Both the position numbers and the translations under genes were made by a program. From CAZOOR01 sp964581505 (GTDB lineage Bacteria; Bacteroidota; Ignavibacteria; Kapaibacteriales; UBA2268): 64,000 bases of DNA. The DNA is taken from positions 16,187-80,186 of the forward strand of contig CAZOOR010000004.1 in NCBI GenBank assembly GCA_964581505.1, written 5' to 3'. This document shows positions 1 to 7,822 of the stretch, one piece after another. How positions within the stretch are numbered: position 1 is the first letter of the stretch; the number at the start of each line of letters is the position of its first letter. The notes beneath the pieces were generated by a model that saw nothing but the letters and a program-made list of their open reading frames with translations, searched no databases and was not told where the DNA came from.

Positions 1-866
1 CTCTGAGCATTTGCATGCTTCGATATATACCTTCCCAATCTCATAGCCGCTTCCTTCTCCTTAGAAAATACATAAATATAATGTGTTACAATATACGGAT
101 ATAATCTTCTTACGATATTCGCCTGATGTACCGTATGCGGAAATATATATTTTCCACTTGTATCAATATAACTAATTCGCAATGCTCGTAAATCAGGGTC
201 GGATTTGATTTGAGATAAATATCCTATTCCTATTGCATCATACGTTTTGACGAATGACTTTACAGAATCGTAACTCGGAAAATAATAAATTCTTCTTTTT
301 TCTTTTTTTCCTTTTAGAACCATTGACTTCAAATTGACAGCCTCAGAAGAAAGTGGACTGTTAGTTACAAAATGATAATCATTCTTGATTCTCGGGAAAT
401 AATCACTAATTGTTTTATGCTTATTCATTAATAATTCTTCAATCTGTCCGGCAGTCATTGAATCCAAGGGACTTTCAAACTTAACATAAAAGACTAACGC
501 ATCATAAGCAATCGGCATTCTTTTAAATGGTTTTATATCATACTTATTCATTACAGAGTCCCAATATTTAGTATAGTCCATAGCCGTAATGATTGCTTCT
601 GTATTGCCGGTAAGTAATTCCTTCATACAATCCCAAGCGGTCGCTTTCTTTAGCGTAATCTCTGCATTCTGGTCTAATGTATCAAAAGTCAAGCAGGGCT
701 TCAACATCATATCGTACACACCCTCGTCAATATTAATACGAGCGTACTTATATTCTTTTTCCTCATTTGTAAGCGGGCGGCTTTCTTTTTCAGAATCACA
801 GGAATAGAGTAAACCGACAAGCAATAAAGCAAAAAGCAAATTAAATGTTTTATTCATTTTCATCAT
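1..866 (-). CDS. PstS-like phosphate/anion-binding lipoprotein, 3' end cut by window
   Basis: Read on the minus strand, this is an open frame of about 288 codons that runs off position 1, so the C-terminus is missing. The N-terminus has a charged start, a hydrophobic stretch and a lipobox (GLLYSC), so it is predicted to be a lipoprotein. The body resembles the PstS/PBP-like substrate-binding family: a segment with 'GNTEAIITAMDY', then 'RMPIAYDALVFYVK', and later 'SYDSVKSFVKTYDAIGIGYLS'. PstS proteins bind phosphate outside the membrane for an ABC importer. In-frame ATG codons lie at 866, 863 and 857; all overlap the end of the preceding gene, so translation is probably coupled. PstS-like lipoproteins often sit beside exbB/exbD/tonB in Bacteroidota, which fits this context. 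The ligand is not shown by the sequence. Confidence 0.72.
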   Translation of the reverse strand, partial: MMKMNKTFNLLFALLLVGLLYSCDSEKESRPLTNEEKEYKYARINIDEGVYDMMLKPCLTFDTLDQNAEITLKKATAWDCMKELLTGNTEAIITAMDYTKYWDSVMNKYDIKPFKRMPIAYDALVFYVKFESPLDSMTAGQIEELLMNKHKTISDYFPRIKNDYHFVTNSPLSSEAVNLKSMVLKGKKEKRRIYYFPSYDSVKSFVKTYDAIGIGYLSQIKSDPDLRALRISYIDTSGKYIFPHTVHQANIVRRLYPYIVTHYIYVFSKEKEAAMRLGRYISKHANAQ

Positions 867-1062
867 TTCTGTATCTCCTTAATTGAATACGATAGACAAA
901 TATTCTATAAACACCCCATACGATTAAAATTATACCGAGAACGCTCATCATTGGTTCATTTGATAATTTGTCCGGCATAAACAATCCGGTCAGCATAACG
1001 ACACCGAGAAAGACCGTTAGTATTTTAACTAAATAATTTACAACAATTAGAAACACTTGCAC
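850..1062 (-). CDS. Small two-helix membrane protein of unknown function
   Basis: A 70-residue protein with two hydrophobic helices (about residues 5-27 and 38-57) and a basic/acidic C-terminal tail (RIQLRRYRNDENE). It starts with GTG at 1062; no in-frame ATG lies upstream. Its stop overlaps the start of the PstS-like gene, so the two are probably co-translated. It sits between tonB and the PstS-like gene and may belong to the same envelope-energy cluster, although a hairpin lies between it and tonB. I do not recognise a family. Confidence 0.55.
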   Translation of the reverse strand: MQVFLIVVNYLVKILTVFLGVVMLTGLFMPDKLSNEPMMSVLGIILIVWGVYRIFVYRIQLRRYRNDENE

Positions 1063-1091
1063 ACCAATATTAATGGGAACATATTATCATT

Positions 1092-1117
1092 AAACAAGGG
1101 GCTGTTGCCCCTTGTTT
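1092..1117 (-). terminator. Hairpin at the end of the exbB-exbD-exbD-tonB operon
   Basis: Perfect 11-bp inverted repeat (AAACAAGGGGC / GCCCCTTGTTT) with a TGTT loop, just past the tonB stop. The T-run on the minus strand is short, so it may terminate only partly and let some transcript into the next two genes. Confidence 0.6.
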
Positions 1118-1123
1118 ATTTAA

Positions 1124-1906
1124 TTATCTGAGTTTAAATGATATCGGGATACTAACCCAGCAGGTAATAGCCCTGCCGTTTTGAATAGCGGGAGTAAAGA
1201 CTTGCTTCATTACTGCGGCTTTTGCCGCTTTATCCAGCATTTTGGAATCTGAGTACTGAACAACGGATTTCTTGGGCTTACCGTCTTTTCCAACCAATAC
1301 TCTAACTATTACCTGCCCCTCTACCCCTGCTCTACGTGCCATTTCGGGATAAATAATACTTTTCTGCAAAGTCGCCAAATCAACAACAGGCTCCTTCTCT
1401 ACAGGTATAAAATCATCAATACCCGGTTCATCTTCAATTTTATCAACTTCGAGTTTCTTTTCACCGAAATCAATTTCTTCTACTTGGTCGAAATCAACAA
1501 TTTGCCCCTTCTCTTTAGATAGAGATTTTGTTAAATCATCAACATCGGCAAACTCCTTTAATTCCTCCTTGATATCAGCATCAGGTACAGGTACAGGTGT
1601 TCCTGCTTTTGCCGCTGTCGCAACATCGATTACTGCTTCAGCAGGCGGAGGAGGAGGGGCATCCTCAATCTCATCACTCTGCTGTGATGGAGCAGTCAAA
1701 GCTATTTTACTAATAGGTGCTGTGGGAGCATCAGTCAAATCAACTTCCGTTGCTTTCCCGTAAACCCAATACAATAGAAAGAGTAATAATAGCAAAGCAA
1801 TTGTAATGAGAAATGCTTTATAGGTATTCTTACGAATAAACTCTTTCAACTCTACTGCACCGTAGCTAGCCCTCTGCGGTATAGCCATTATTCCTTCGCT
1901 TGTCAT
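1124..1906 (-). CDS. tonB: TonB family energy transducer
   Basis: A 260-residue TonB protein. It has a cytoplasmic N-terminus, one membrane helix (about residues 31-49), a long Pro/acidic periplasmic linker (APPPPPAEA and following, about 55-180) and a C-terminal TonB domain (about 185-260) with the usual 'VEGQVIVRVLVGKDGKP' and 'VFTPAIQNGR' features. TonB passes energy from the ExbB/ExbD proton channel to outer-membrane receptors. The ATG start overlaps the exbD stop by 4 nt (ATGA), so the two are translationally coupled. It is the last gene before a hairpin terminator. The identification is secure; which receptor it serves is unknown. Confidence 0.9.
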   Translation of the reverse strand: MTSEGIMAIPQRASYGAVELKEFIRKNTYKAFLITIALLLLLFLLYWVYGKATEVDLTDAPTAPISKIALTAPSQQSDEIEDAPPPPPAEAVIDVATAAKAGTPVPVPDADIKEELKEFADVDDLTKSLSKEKGQIVDFDQVEEIDFGEKKLEVDKIEDEPGIDDFIPVEKEPVVDLATLQKSIIYPEMARRAGVEGQVIVRVLVGKDGKPKKSVVQYSDSKMLDKAAKAAVMKQVFTPAIQNGRAITCWVSIPISFKLR

Positions 1907-2496
1907 TTTTTTAACTCCTCAATTTTCTTTAAATCATCTTCTCTCATCGGAGCAATTGTAAATTTACGCTTTCTCTTGACAGGTTCTCCTGTTTCAGGGT
2001 CTTTATCCTTTGTTATTGCCTCTGTAATAGGAACTTCTGCCAAATTCAATTCATCTAAAACTTTAATAACTTTATCGTATTTAGCACTTTCCTCTATTTT
2101 AAATACGGTTATTAATCTGTTTTTTACATTTGGTTTTAAATTTAATTCAATTGCTTTTGATTTTAATTTGTCAAAAGCTATTTTTTTAATAGGATTATCA
2201 GCAGAAGCAATACCGGTGTAATAAAACAAAGTCCCGTCTTCCATTAAATTTATTGTAAATAACTCCGATGCTTTCACTTCAACGTCCTGAAGCCATTCAG
2301 GAGGCAATTTCATTTCCATTATTTGCGGTTTCAACATAGTTGTAGTGAACATAAAAAATGTCAATAACAAAAATGTAATATCAACCAAAGGCGTCATATC
2401 AAGACTAAATCCTATTCTTGCCTTCTTTTTTCTTCTGCTTTGCCTACCCCTTTTTTGTCTTACCGGAGGGGTTAAGCCTCCACCACCGCCTGCCAT
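1903..2496 (-). CDS. exbD: ExbD/TolR biopolymer transport protein (second copy)
   Basis: A 197-residue ExbD/TolR protein. The family signature is at the single N-terminal helix: 'LDMTPLVDITFLLLTFFMF', with the proton-conducting Asp in PLVD. A basic N-terminal stretch (RQKRGRQSRRKKKAR) precedes the helix and the rest is a periplasmic domain. The start is ATG at 2496 with an AGGAGT ribosome site upstream. It is the third gene of exbB-exbD-exbD-tonB and overlaps tonB. It is longer than the other copy and diverges outside the signature, which suggests a distinct partner or gating role, as seen in FCB operons that carry two ExbD genes. Confidence 0.9.
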   Translation of the reverse strand: MAGGGGGLTPPVRQKRGRQSRRKKKARIGFSLDMTPLVDITFLLLTFFMFTTTMLKPQIMEMKLPPEWLQDVEVKASELFTINLMEDGTLFYYTGIASADNPIKKIAFDKLKSKAIELNLKPNVKNRLITVFKIEESAKYDKVIKVLDELNLAEVPITEAITKDKDPETGEPVKRKRKFTIAPMREDDLKKIEELKK

Positions 2497-2593
2497 AATA
2501 TATTACTCCTAATAATTGTTTCTTTCATTTAATTATAAGACACATAAGTAACCAAAAAAGTTACACTTTTTTTAAAGATTTCTTAAAATATCT

Positions 2594-3133
2594 TTATTCC
2601 TTCTTCTTATCAACTTCTTCGCCTTTCCTCTTTTCGGTTACAAAGTTAAATGTAAAAGCCTTATTTTTCCTCAATGTATTCATTACATCTTCAATATATT
2701 TGAAGCGAACACGCTTATCCGCATCAAGAGCAAATGTCGTTCCATTATTGACAGCAATTGTGAATTTCACGAATCTACCCAAAAGTGTAGTATCAACCTT
2801 AATTAAGTTTTTGCTCTTAATATCCTCAGGAATTTCGGGCATAAATGACAGTACCTTCTGCCAATCCCTTGTATTTGTTAAACCGAAATAGTATGATGTA
2901 TCTTTGGTATTTTTATCATCAATAGCAATATTAATGATAGCAATATCCTTTTCTGGCAATTTGGTCGTATCGGGTGCAGCAAGAGGACGAGTAATCGTAA
3001 ACTCCTGCTCCGACTCGGCTTCGGACTTAAATTTAGCCGTAAACATCAAGAAAGTCAAAAGAAGAAAGGTGATATCGACCAAAGGTGTCATATCGATAAC
3101 AAAATTCATTCTTTTCTTCTTTATTCTAGCCAC
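2594..3133 (-). CDS. exbD: ExbD/TolR biopolymer transport protein (first copy)
   Basis: A 179-residue ExbD/TolR protein with 'IDMTPLVDITFLLLTFLMF' in its single helix (about residues 13-33) and a periplasmic domain. The start is GTG at 3133 (MARIKKK), chosen because an AGGAGT site lies just upstream and the basic N-terminus is typical. It follows exbB by 13 nt and precedes the second exbD by 97 nt. With ExbB it forms the proton channel that drives TonB. The C-terminal tail is very Lys/Glu-rich. Confidence 0.9.
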   Translation of the reverse strand: MARIKKKRMNFVIDMTPLVDITFLLLTFLMFTAKFKSEAESEQEFTITRPLAAPDTTKLPEKDIAIINIAIDDKNTKDTSYYFGLTNTRDWQKVLSFMPEIPEDIKSKNLIKVDTTLLGRFVKFTIAVNNGTTFALDADKRVRFKYIEDVMNTLRKNKAFTFNFVTEKRKGEEVDKKKE

Positions 3134-3146
3134 TTAAGACTCCTGA

Positions 3147-3926
3147 TTATTTTTTAATTTTGGCTGTAAACAGTTCGGTTACGTTCAGAATAGCTTCATC
3201 AATCATATATACATAACTATCAACTTTTGTAACAAAGAAGTTATATGCAATAATTGAAATAATAGCACCAAACAAGCCGCCGGCTGTATTATAAAGAGCT
3301 TCGGAAATACCGACAGCAAGCTGTGTGGCATCAACCGTTCCGGTATCACCAAAAGCGGCAAATGCACGAATCATACCGATTGTTGTACCTAAGAGTCCGA
3401 ACAAAGTGGAGATAGAAGCAACAGTTGAAAGAACAACCAGATTCTTCTCCAAGAGCGGTGTTTCGAGATTAGTAGCTTCATCAACTGCTCTCTGTACCTC
3501 TTCCATTTTTTTCTCTGTCGAGAACTCAGGGTCGTTTTCTATTGAACGGAATCGCTCAATAGCGGCTCGCATAATGTTAGCCATACTCCCCCGTTGGGAT
3601 TCGCACAAGGCGAGCGCATCATCATACTCTCCCTTCACCAAATGGTCAATTAAATTCTTGACATAAGTGGAAATATCGCCTTTACCTTTGGCTTTATTAA
3701 TAGAGAAATATCTTTCGAATGAGAATGTAAGTGATATAATGATTAGACCAATCAAAATAGCAACAATAGGACCACCGGTATAAATCATACCAATAATATT
3801 ACCGGCTTTGGGCTTTTTCTTCGCCGCATCTTCAAAGTTATCGGGATTACCGAAATAGAATGAATAAACAGCAAACGCAATGATGAATGCCAATACTATA
3901 ACGATGACATTAAATAAGTTTTTCAT
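3147..3926 (-). CDS. exbB: ExbB/TolQ/MotA family proton channel subunit
   Basis: A 259-residue MotA/TolQ/ExbB protein. It has an extra N-terminal helix (about 5-25), a second helix (about 48-68), a cytoplasmic segment, and the conserved pair of helices with 'ISTLFGLLGTTIGMIRAF' and 'GISEALYNTAGGLFGAIISIIAYN'. These are the hallmark channel-lining segments. ATG at 3926 has a GAGG site upstream. It is the first gene of the exbB-exbD-exbD-tonB operon. It uses the proton gradient to energise TonB-dependent transport; a TolQ-like role cannot be excluded from sequence alone, but the adjacent tonB favours ExbB. Confidence 0.9.
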   Translation of the reverse strand: MKNLFNVIVIVLAFIIAFAVYSFYFGNPDNFEDAAKKKPKAGNIIGMIYTGGPIVAILIGLIIISLTFSFERYFSINKAKGKGDISTYVKNLIDHLVKGEYDDALALCESQRGSMANIMRAAIERFRSIENDPEFSTEKKMEEVQRAVDEATNLETPLLEKNLVVLSTVASISTLFGLLGTTIGMIRAFAAFGDTGTVDATQLAVGISEALYNTAGGLFGAIISIIAYNFFVTKVDSYVYMIDEAILNVTELFTAKIKK

Positions 3927-3957
3927 TAAAACCTCTAAATTAGTTTAATAAATTTTA

Positions 3958-4299
3958 TTACTGTAATGATTTTATTGCTTCTTCAATAGTTTCGAATATC
4001 GGAAACACCAATGTCAATTTTGTTATGACAAAAATGTTTTCTATGGATTTTGCAACATTAGCAAGGATTATCTTTGCATCTCGCTTAGCAAATGATGCGT
4101 GTGCGGAAATCAAGACTCCGAGAGCCGTTGAATTCAAATATGTAACCTTCTCCAAGTCTATTATGGCTGCATTGATACCTTGCTCCGACAGTTCTTTTAG
4201 ACTGCTTCGCAATTCGTCCGTTTCATCGCCGCCAATAAATTGTCCTTTGAGATGAACAATTGTACCGCCGATTTGTTTTTCGATTATAACTTGTGCCAT
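3958..4299 (-). CDS. STAS-domain protein (anti-anti-sigma factor-like)
   Basis: A 113-residue single STAS domain. It has the beta strand 'GTIVHLKGQFIGGDETDELRSSL' and the phospho-acceptor region 'YLNSTALGVLISAH', which matches the family DSxGLGxL loop with Asp replaced by Asn but Ser kept. Such proteins bind anti-sigma or other kinases in partner-switching circuits. I chose ATG at 4299; a TTG 12 nt upstream also fits the frame, but a GAGGTTG ribosome site lies between the two. It lies 31 nt upstream of exbB on the same strand and may be co-transcribed. No partner kinase or phosphatase is seen in the window. Confidence 0.75.
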   Translation of the reverse strand: MAQVIIEKQIGGTIVHLKGQFIGGDETDELRSSLKELSEQGINAAIIDLEKVTYLNSTALGVLISAHASFAKRDAKIILANVAKSIENIFVITKLTLVFPIFETIEEAIKSLQ

Positions 4300-4419
4300 A
4301 AACAACCTCAATAATTAAAAAATTCTAAAATGCTGTTCAAAGAATGTAAAATAATAAAATTAATCATAACTTTAAAATTATGATTTGCAAAAGAGCCAAA
4401 TAATATAGTAACCCCTTAT

Positions 4420-5295
4420 TTATCTGACAATATTCCCGAAAACATATCTGGATATATTGTTAGCATCTTCTTTAATTTCAATAGAAAAAATCTCACTTGA
4501 AAAAATCTCACTAATCTTTTCAGCCTGCCCCCAAGCAAATTCCAGATAGAATTTCCCCTGCCCTTGGAGCATAGTCGGAAATATTTCAGCATAGCGTCTA
4601 TAGAACGATAAGCCATCGCCATTATCAGTCAATGCAAGTGCCGGCTCCCAATCTTTTACTTCCGGTTCGAGGATTTGATAGTCTTCCTCTGCAATATATG
4701 GCGGATTGGAAACAATAATATCAAATTTGCCGTCAATCAATTCATTAGACACATTGATAGTATTAAAAGTTACATTTTTAATGTTATTATGCAACATATT
4801 TTTTTTTGCTAATGCAAGAGCGGCATTCGAAAAATCAATTGCAAGTACATCGGCATCAGGAAACGCCTTTGCAAGACTCAATCCTATACAGCCGCTCCCG
4901 GTACCAATATCCAGAATTTTCAAGCCTTTTCTATTCTTATTTTCATCAATAATCGCCGCAGTTAATAATTCCGTTTCGGGACGCGGCACAATAGATGCAG
5001 AATTTACATATATATCAATATTGACAAAGGGTACACTGCCGAGAATCATTTGCACAGGCTCGTGATTAATTACTCGTTTAATCAACAGTTTAAATTGAAC
5101 TAGTTCATCTTTTGTTAGCGGTTTATCGAAATCCCTATACAAATCCAAACGAGTGCAATTCAACAAATGCGCCAAAAGAAGTTCCGTCTTCAAGCGATAT
5201 GATTCAATACCGTGCTTGCCGAAATAGTTTGAAGTCCACTCAATCAATTGAATGATTTTCCAAATCTTATCATCTTTTGCATAAGTTACAGGCAA
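4420..5295 (-). CDS. prmC: Release factor glutamine methyltransferase
   Basis: A 291-residue PrmC/HemK protein. It methylates the Gln of the GGQ motif in peptide-release factors RF1/RF2 using S-adenosylmethionine. The N-terminal helical domain (about 1-90) is followed by a Rossmann methyltransferase with 'ILDIGTGSGCIGLSLA' (SAM binding) and the NPPY catalytic motif near residue 196. The only reasonable start is TTG at 5295, because in-frame stops (TAG of pyrB, then TAA) lie a few codons upstream. It is thus in the same frame as pyrB and 21 nt behind it, likely co-transcribed. Confidence 0.88.
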   Translation of the reverse strand: MPVTYAKDDKIWKIIQLIEWTSNYFGKHGIESYRLKTELLLAHLLNCTRLDLYRDFDKPLTKDELVQFKLLIKRVINHEPVQMILGSVPFVNIDIYVNSASIVPRPETELLTAAIIDENKNRKGLKILDIGTGSGCIGLSLAKAFPDADVLAIDFSNAALALAKKNMLHNNIKNVTFNTINVSNELIDGKFDIIVSNPPYIAEEDYQILEPEVKDWEPALALTDNGDGLSFYRRYAEIFPTMLQGQGKFYLEFAWGQAEKISEIFSSEIFSIEIKEDANNISRYVFGNIVR

Positions 5296-5316
5296 TATAA
5301 TTCCAATGTCATATTA

Positions 5317-6246
5317 CTAAACTGCAACAAACTTCGAGAGCAAGGAAAGTAAAGCCATTCTGATAAACAGCCCATGAGTAACCTGCGTCTCAATCAACAC
5401 ATTCGGGAAGGAACTAATCGTGTAGTCAAGTTCCACACCGTAATTAACAGGTCCCGGATGCAGAAGTACCAGCTCCGGTTTACTGCTGAATCGTTTTAAA
5501 TCCACACCAAAATATTTGGAATATTCTCGAATAGTCGGCAGTAATCCAGATTCCATTCTCTCTCTCTGCAATCTCAACATAAGCAAAACATCAGACCATT
5601 CGATAGCTTCTTCAATACTATCAAATCTTTCAACGTCCCATTTCTCATATCCGGCAGGTAGCAAAGTACCTGGGGCAAAAATTCCTACTTTTGCTCCGAG
5701 TGTTTTCAGCATAACCATATTGGAACGTGCAACTCTACTATGCAAAATATCACCAACAATACATACTTTTAATCCGTCTATTTTTCCGAAATAACGCATC
5801 AATGTAAAAGTATCAAGTAATGCCTGAGTAGGATGTTCATGCTTTCCGTCCCCTGCATTCAGCACAATGCCATTTGTATTATTCTGAATAAAACGCGGCA
5901 CACCCGAACACATGTGTCTAATGATATACATGTGTACTGTCATCGCTTCAATTGTCCTGATAGTATCAATTAAAGATTCACCTTTTTTCAAACTGCTCTG
6001 TGCAGTAGCAAAAGAAAAGACATCGGCAGATAATCTTTTTGCCGCAAGCTCAAATGAAAGTCTTGTACGAGTAGAGTTTTCAAAGAATGCTAACGCAACA
6101 GTTATGCCTTTCAGGTCATCAAATTTTACATCTCGCTTGTAATTATCAAGAAAGAACTTAGTTTTCTCGAAAATCAATTGTATATCTTCGTATGATAAAT
6201 CCCCAGCTGAAAGCAGATAAGGATTTGATAATTTTTCATTTGCCAT
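5317..6246 (-). CDS. pyrB: Aspartate carbamoyltransferase catalytic subunit
   Basis: A 309-residue PyrB that joins carbamoyl phosphate and aspartate in the first committed step of pyrimidine synthesis. The carbamoyl-phosphate loop 'FFENSTRTRLSFE' (S58-T59-R60-T61-R62) is intact, as are 'HPTQALLD' and 'LHPGPVNYGVEL'. Length is typical for the catalytic chain. No pyrI regulatory subunit or pyrR lies next to it. ATG at 6246. A TAnnTTTG-type -7 element on the minus strand (6279-6286) lies about 33 nt upstream, so it probably starts its own transcript with prmC behind it. Confidence 0.93.
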   Translation of the reverse strand: MANEKLSNPYLLSAGDLSYEDIQLIFEKTKFFLDNYKRDVKFDDLKGITVALAFFENSTRTRLSFELAAKRLSADVFSFATAQSSLKKGESLIDTIRTIEAMTVHMYIIRHMCSGVPRFIQNNTNGIVLNAGDGKHEHPTQALLDTFTLMRYFGKIDGLKVCIVGDILHSRVARSNMVMLKTLGAKVGIFAPGTLLPAGYEKWDVERFDSIEEAIEWSDVLLMLRLQRERMESGLLPTIREYSKYFGVDLKRFSSKPELVLLHPGPVNYGVELDYTISSFPNVLIETQVTHGLFIRMALLSLLSKFVAV

Positions 6247-6278
6247 AAGTTTATCAAAAATTAATTATAAATATTTAG

Positions 6279-6286
6279 CAAATTTA
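6279..6286 (-). promoter_or_regulatory. Candidate -7 promoter element for pyrB
   Basis: TAAATTTG on the minus strand matches the Bacteroidota -7 consensus TAnnTTTG. It lies 33 nt upstream of the pyrB start and touches the T-tract of the hup terminator. I do not see a good TTTG -33 box at the usual distance. Confidence 0.35.
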
Positions 6287-6314
6287 ATAAAAAAGCCGTT
6301 CAAAAAGAACGGCT
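6285..6314 (-). terminator. Rho-independent terminator of hup
   Basis: An 8-bp stem (AGCCGTTC / GAACGGCT) with a five-base loop, followed on the minus strand by a T-rich run. It lies 25 nt past the hup stop. Confidence 0.8.
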
Positions 6315-6338
6315 ATTATTCAAAAACCTATTAAAAGG

Positions 6339-6635
6339 TTATTTTTTCTTTCTTTTACCAGCTACCGTTTCGCGTAAACCTTTTCCGGGTTTGAACTTCG
6401 GAACCTTCTTTGCTCCAATTTTGATAACTTCACCTGTTCTCGGGTTCTTGCCCTTACGTGCTTTTCTCTTCAAAACAGAGAATGTACCAAAGCCGATTAA
6501 CGTAACGCTGCCACCTTTTTTCAACTCTTTTGTAATTGCCGCAAGAGTAGCTTTCAATGCTTTTTCAGCATCTACTTTTGTCAAATCGACATCTTTGGCG
6601 ATGGCGTCAACCAAATTTTGTTTGTTTAATCCCAT
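6339..6635 (-). CDS. hup: HU family DNA-binding protein
   Basis: A 98-residue HU/IHF-type histone-like protein. It starts 'MGLNKQNLVDAIAKD', carries the conserved 'GFGTFSVLKRKARKGKNPRTGEVI' DNA-arm region (about residues 46-70) and ends in a basic GKRKKK tail. HU bends and compacts DNA as a dimer. The open frame extends further upstream, but the ATG at 6635 is preceded by GAGGGAG at good spacing and matches the family start. It is a single-gene unit with its own terminator. A perfect palindrome (6666-6682) lies in its upstream region. Confidence 0.93.
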   Translation of the reverse strand: MGLNKQNLVDAIAKDVDLTKVDAEKALKATLAAITKELKKGGSVTLIGFGTFSVLKRKARKGKNPRTGEVIKIGAKKVPKFKPGKGLRETVAGKRKKK

Positions 6636-6665
6636 AAAAAACTCCCTCATATAATAATGGATAAT

Positions 6666-6682
6666 GCATGAACTATTCATGC
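6666..6682. promoter_or_regulatory. 17-bp palindrome upstream of hup
   Basis: GCATGAA-CTA-TTCATGC is a perfect inverted repeat with 7-bp arms and a 3-base centre, 31 nt upstream of the hup start. There is no T-tract, so it is more like an operator than a terminator. Function is inferred only from shape and position. Confidence 0.4.
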
Positions 6683-6711
6683 GTTTACTAAAAAAAAATT
6701 TAATATAACTT

Positions 6712-7209
6712 CTATTTATTAAAGAACATATAAATCCAAGGCAAAAGCGCCGCTCCCGAATACACAATTTGCAATGTAACTAAAGTCAATATACCTGCAA
6801 TAAAATCTCTTTTCAAGAACTCACACTTTGGCTCTTTGCATTGTTGGTTAAACAATTTGAAATTGCCTATTATTGGCAAATACAAATAATAAATGGTTAG
6901 ACAAACAATCGCCCAAAACAATGTGAACAATACAAAAGGCGACAAGGAAGCAATCCATAATCCAAGCGCTCGCCTAAACACAAATTTATCGTTTTTATCT
7001 TTATCTACATTTGCATTATACGCAAATGCGTAATACGTTATAAAAAGAACTATCAAAAAAAGCAATATTACCGTCTTCCATTCATCGGGCAACAAGAGTG
7101 CCGCACCTATTGCGATTATAGAGGCTATATGCTCTTGAAACCGTGGAATAAAGCCAATCCACAAAAAACTCAACATTGCTATTTTTAATTTATAAAAAAA
7201 TTTATTCAT
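6712..7209 (-). CDS. PgpA-like membrane protein with altered catalytic acids
   Basis: A 165-residue protein with four or five hydrophobic helices. Its layout follows phosphatidylglycerophosphatase A: 'GFIPRFQEHIASIIAI' near residue 19 resembles the PgpA GxxP..GT..S segment, 'FVFRRALGLWIASL' (77-90) aligns with WDEFIGMWI, and 'KRDFIAGI' (133-140) aligns with IDDxxAG. The key acidic residues differ: the DE pair is R79-R80 and the first D of DD is R134. PgpA removes a phosphate from phosphatidylglycerol phosphate, the product of PgsA, and this gene overlaps pgsA by 8 nt. Homology is my inference from motif order and context; activity is doubtful. ATG at 7209 is preferred over a TTG 6 nt upstream. 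Confidence 0.5.
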   Translation of the reverse strand: MNKFFYKLKIAMLSFLWIGFIPRFQEHIASIIAIGAALLLPDEWKTVILLFLIVLFITYYAFAYNANVDKDKNDKFVFRRALGLWIASLSPFVLFTLFWAIVCLTIYYLYLPIIGNFKLFNQQCKEPKCEFLKRDFIAGILTLVTLQIVYSGAALLPWIYMFFNK

Positions 7210-7822
7210 TAGCAAGTTTTTTTTTCGTAAAATCGCTCCAAATCTTGCTTAAGAGGGATTTATTCTTAAAAATGTAGTCAATTAGCGTCCAAACGGTCAG
7301 TAAAGTTAGTAAAAGCATCAAATAATACATTGATGACGAATAAATTATTTTATCGACAGTTGCTGGTAATATTTCAAAAACACCAGTATATTTAATAAAA
7401 ATCAACACAAGAACAAATGCTATGAATACCATTTGCAGAGATGTTTTGAACTTTGCCGGATATGAAGTTTCCAATATGCTTTTCTTCGATATTGCGGCAA
7501 TACGAAACAGTGTAGTTACAATATCCCTAAGAACAATGACAGCCACCATCCAGAGAGGTATAATATTAAATATATAAAAAACAATAAATGCCGATGTAGT
7601 TAATATCTTATCTGCCAACGGGTCAAAGAACTGCCCCCACTTTGTAATCATTCCAAACTTACGCGCATACCAACCGTCAATATAATCGCTAATTGCGGCG
7701 AGCAAATATACAAAACAACCCAGAATAATATATCCTGCATCTTCGGTCAGCATTAGAGCAATAAAAAACGGAGCTATAACAACCCGCGTCATACTGATAA
7801 TATTAGGTAAATTAAAAAACAT
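7202..7822 (-). CDS. pgsA: CDP-diacylglycerol-glycerol-3-phosphate 3-phosphatidyltransferase
   Basis: A 206-residue CDP-alcohol phosphatidyltransferase. The full family signature is present: D46-x2-D49-G-x2-A-R-x8-G-x3-D67-x3-D71 (SDYIDGWYARKF... DPLAD). These Asp residues bind the metals. Several membrane helices follow. PgsA makes phosphatidylglycerol phosphate, the precursor of phosphatidylglycerol. The start abuts the tpiA stop directly and the gene's end overlaps the PgpA-like gene, so the three are surely co-transcribed. Specificity for glycerol-3-phosphate is inferred from the family and the PgpA-like neighbour. Confidence 0.85.
   Translation of the reverse strand: MFFNLPNIISMTRVVIAPFFIALMLTEDAGYIILGCFVYLLAAISDYIDGWYARKFGMITKWGQFFDPLADKILTTSAFIVFYIFNIIPLWMVAVIVLRDIVTTLFRIAAISKKSILETSYPAKFKTSLQMVFIAFVLVLIFIKYTGVFEILPATVDKIIYSSSMYYLMLLLTLLTVWTLIDYIFKNKSLLSKIWSDFTKKKLANE

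Noticed and set aside
589..807. 72-codon plus-strand frame
   Set aside because: Lies antisense within the PstS-like gene, whose minus-strand frame runs from 866 to the window edge with a clear lipoprotein signal.
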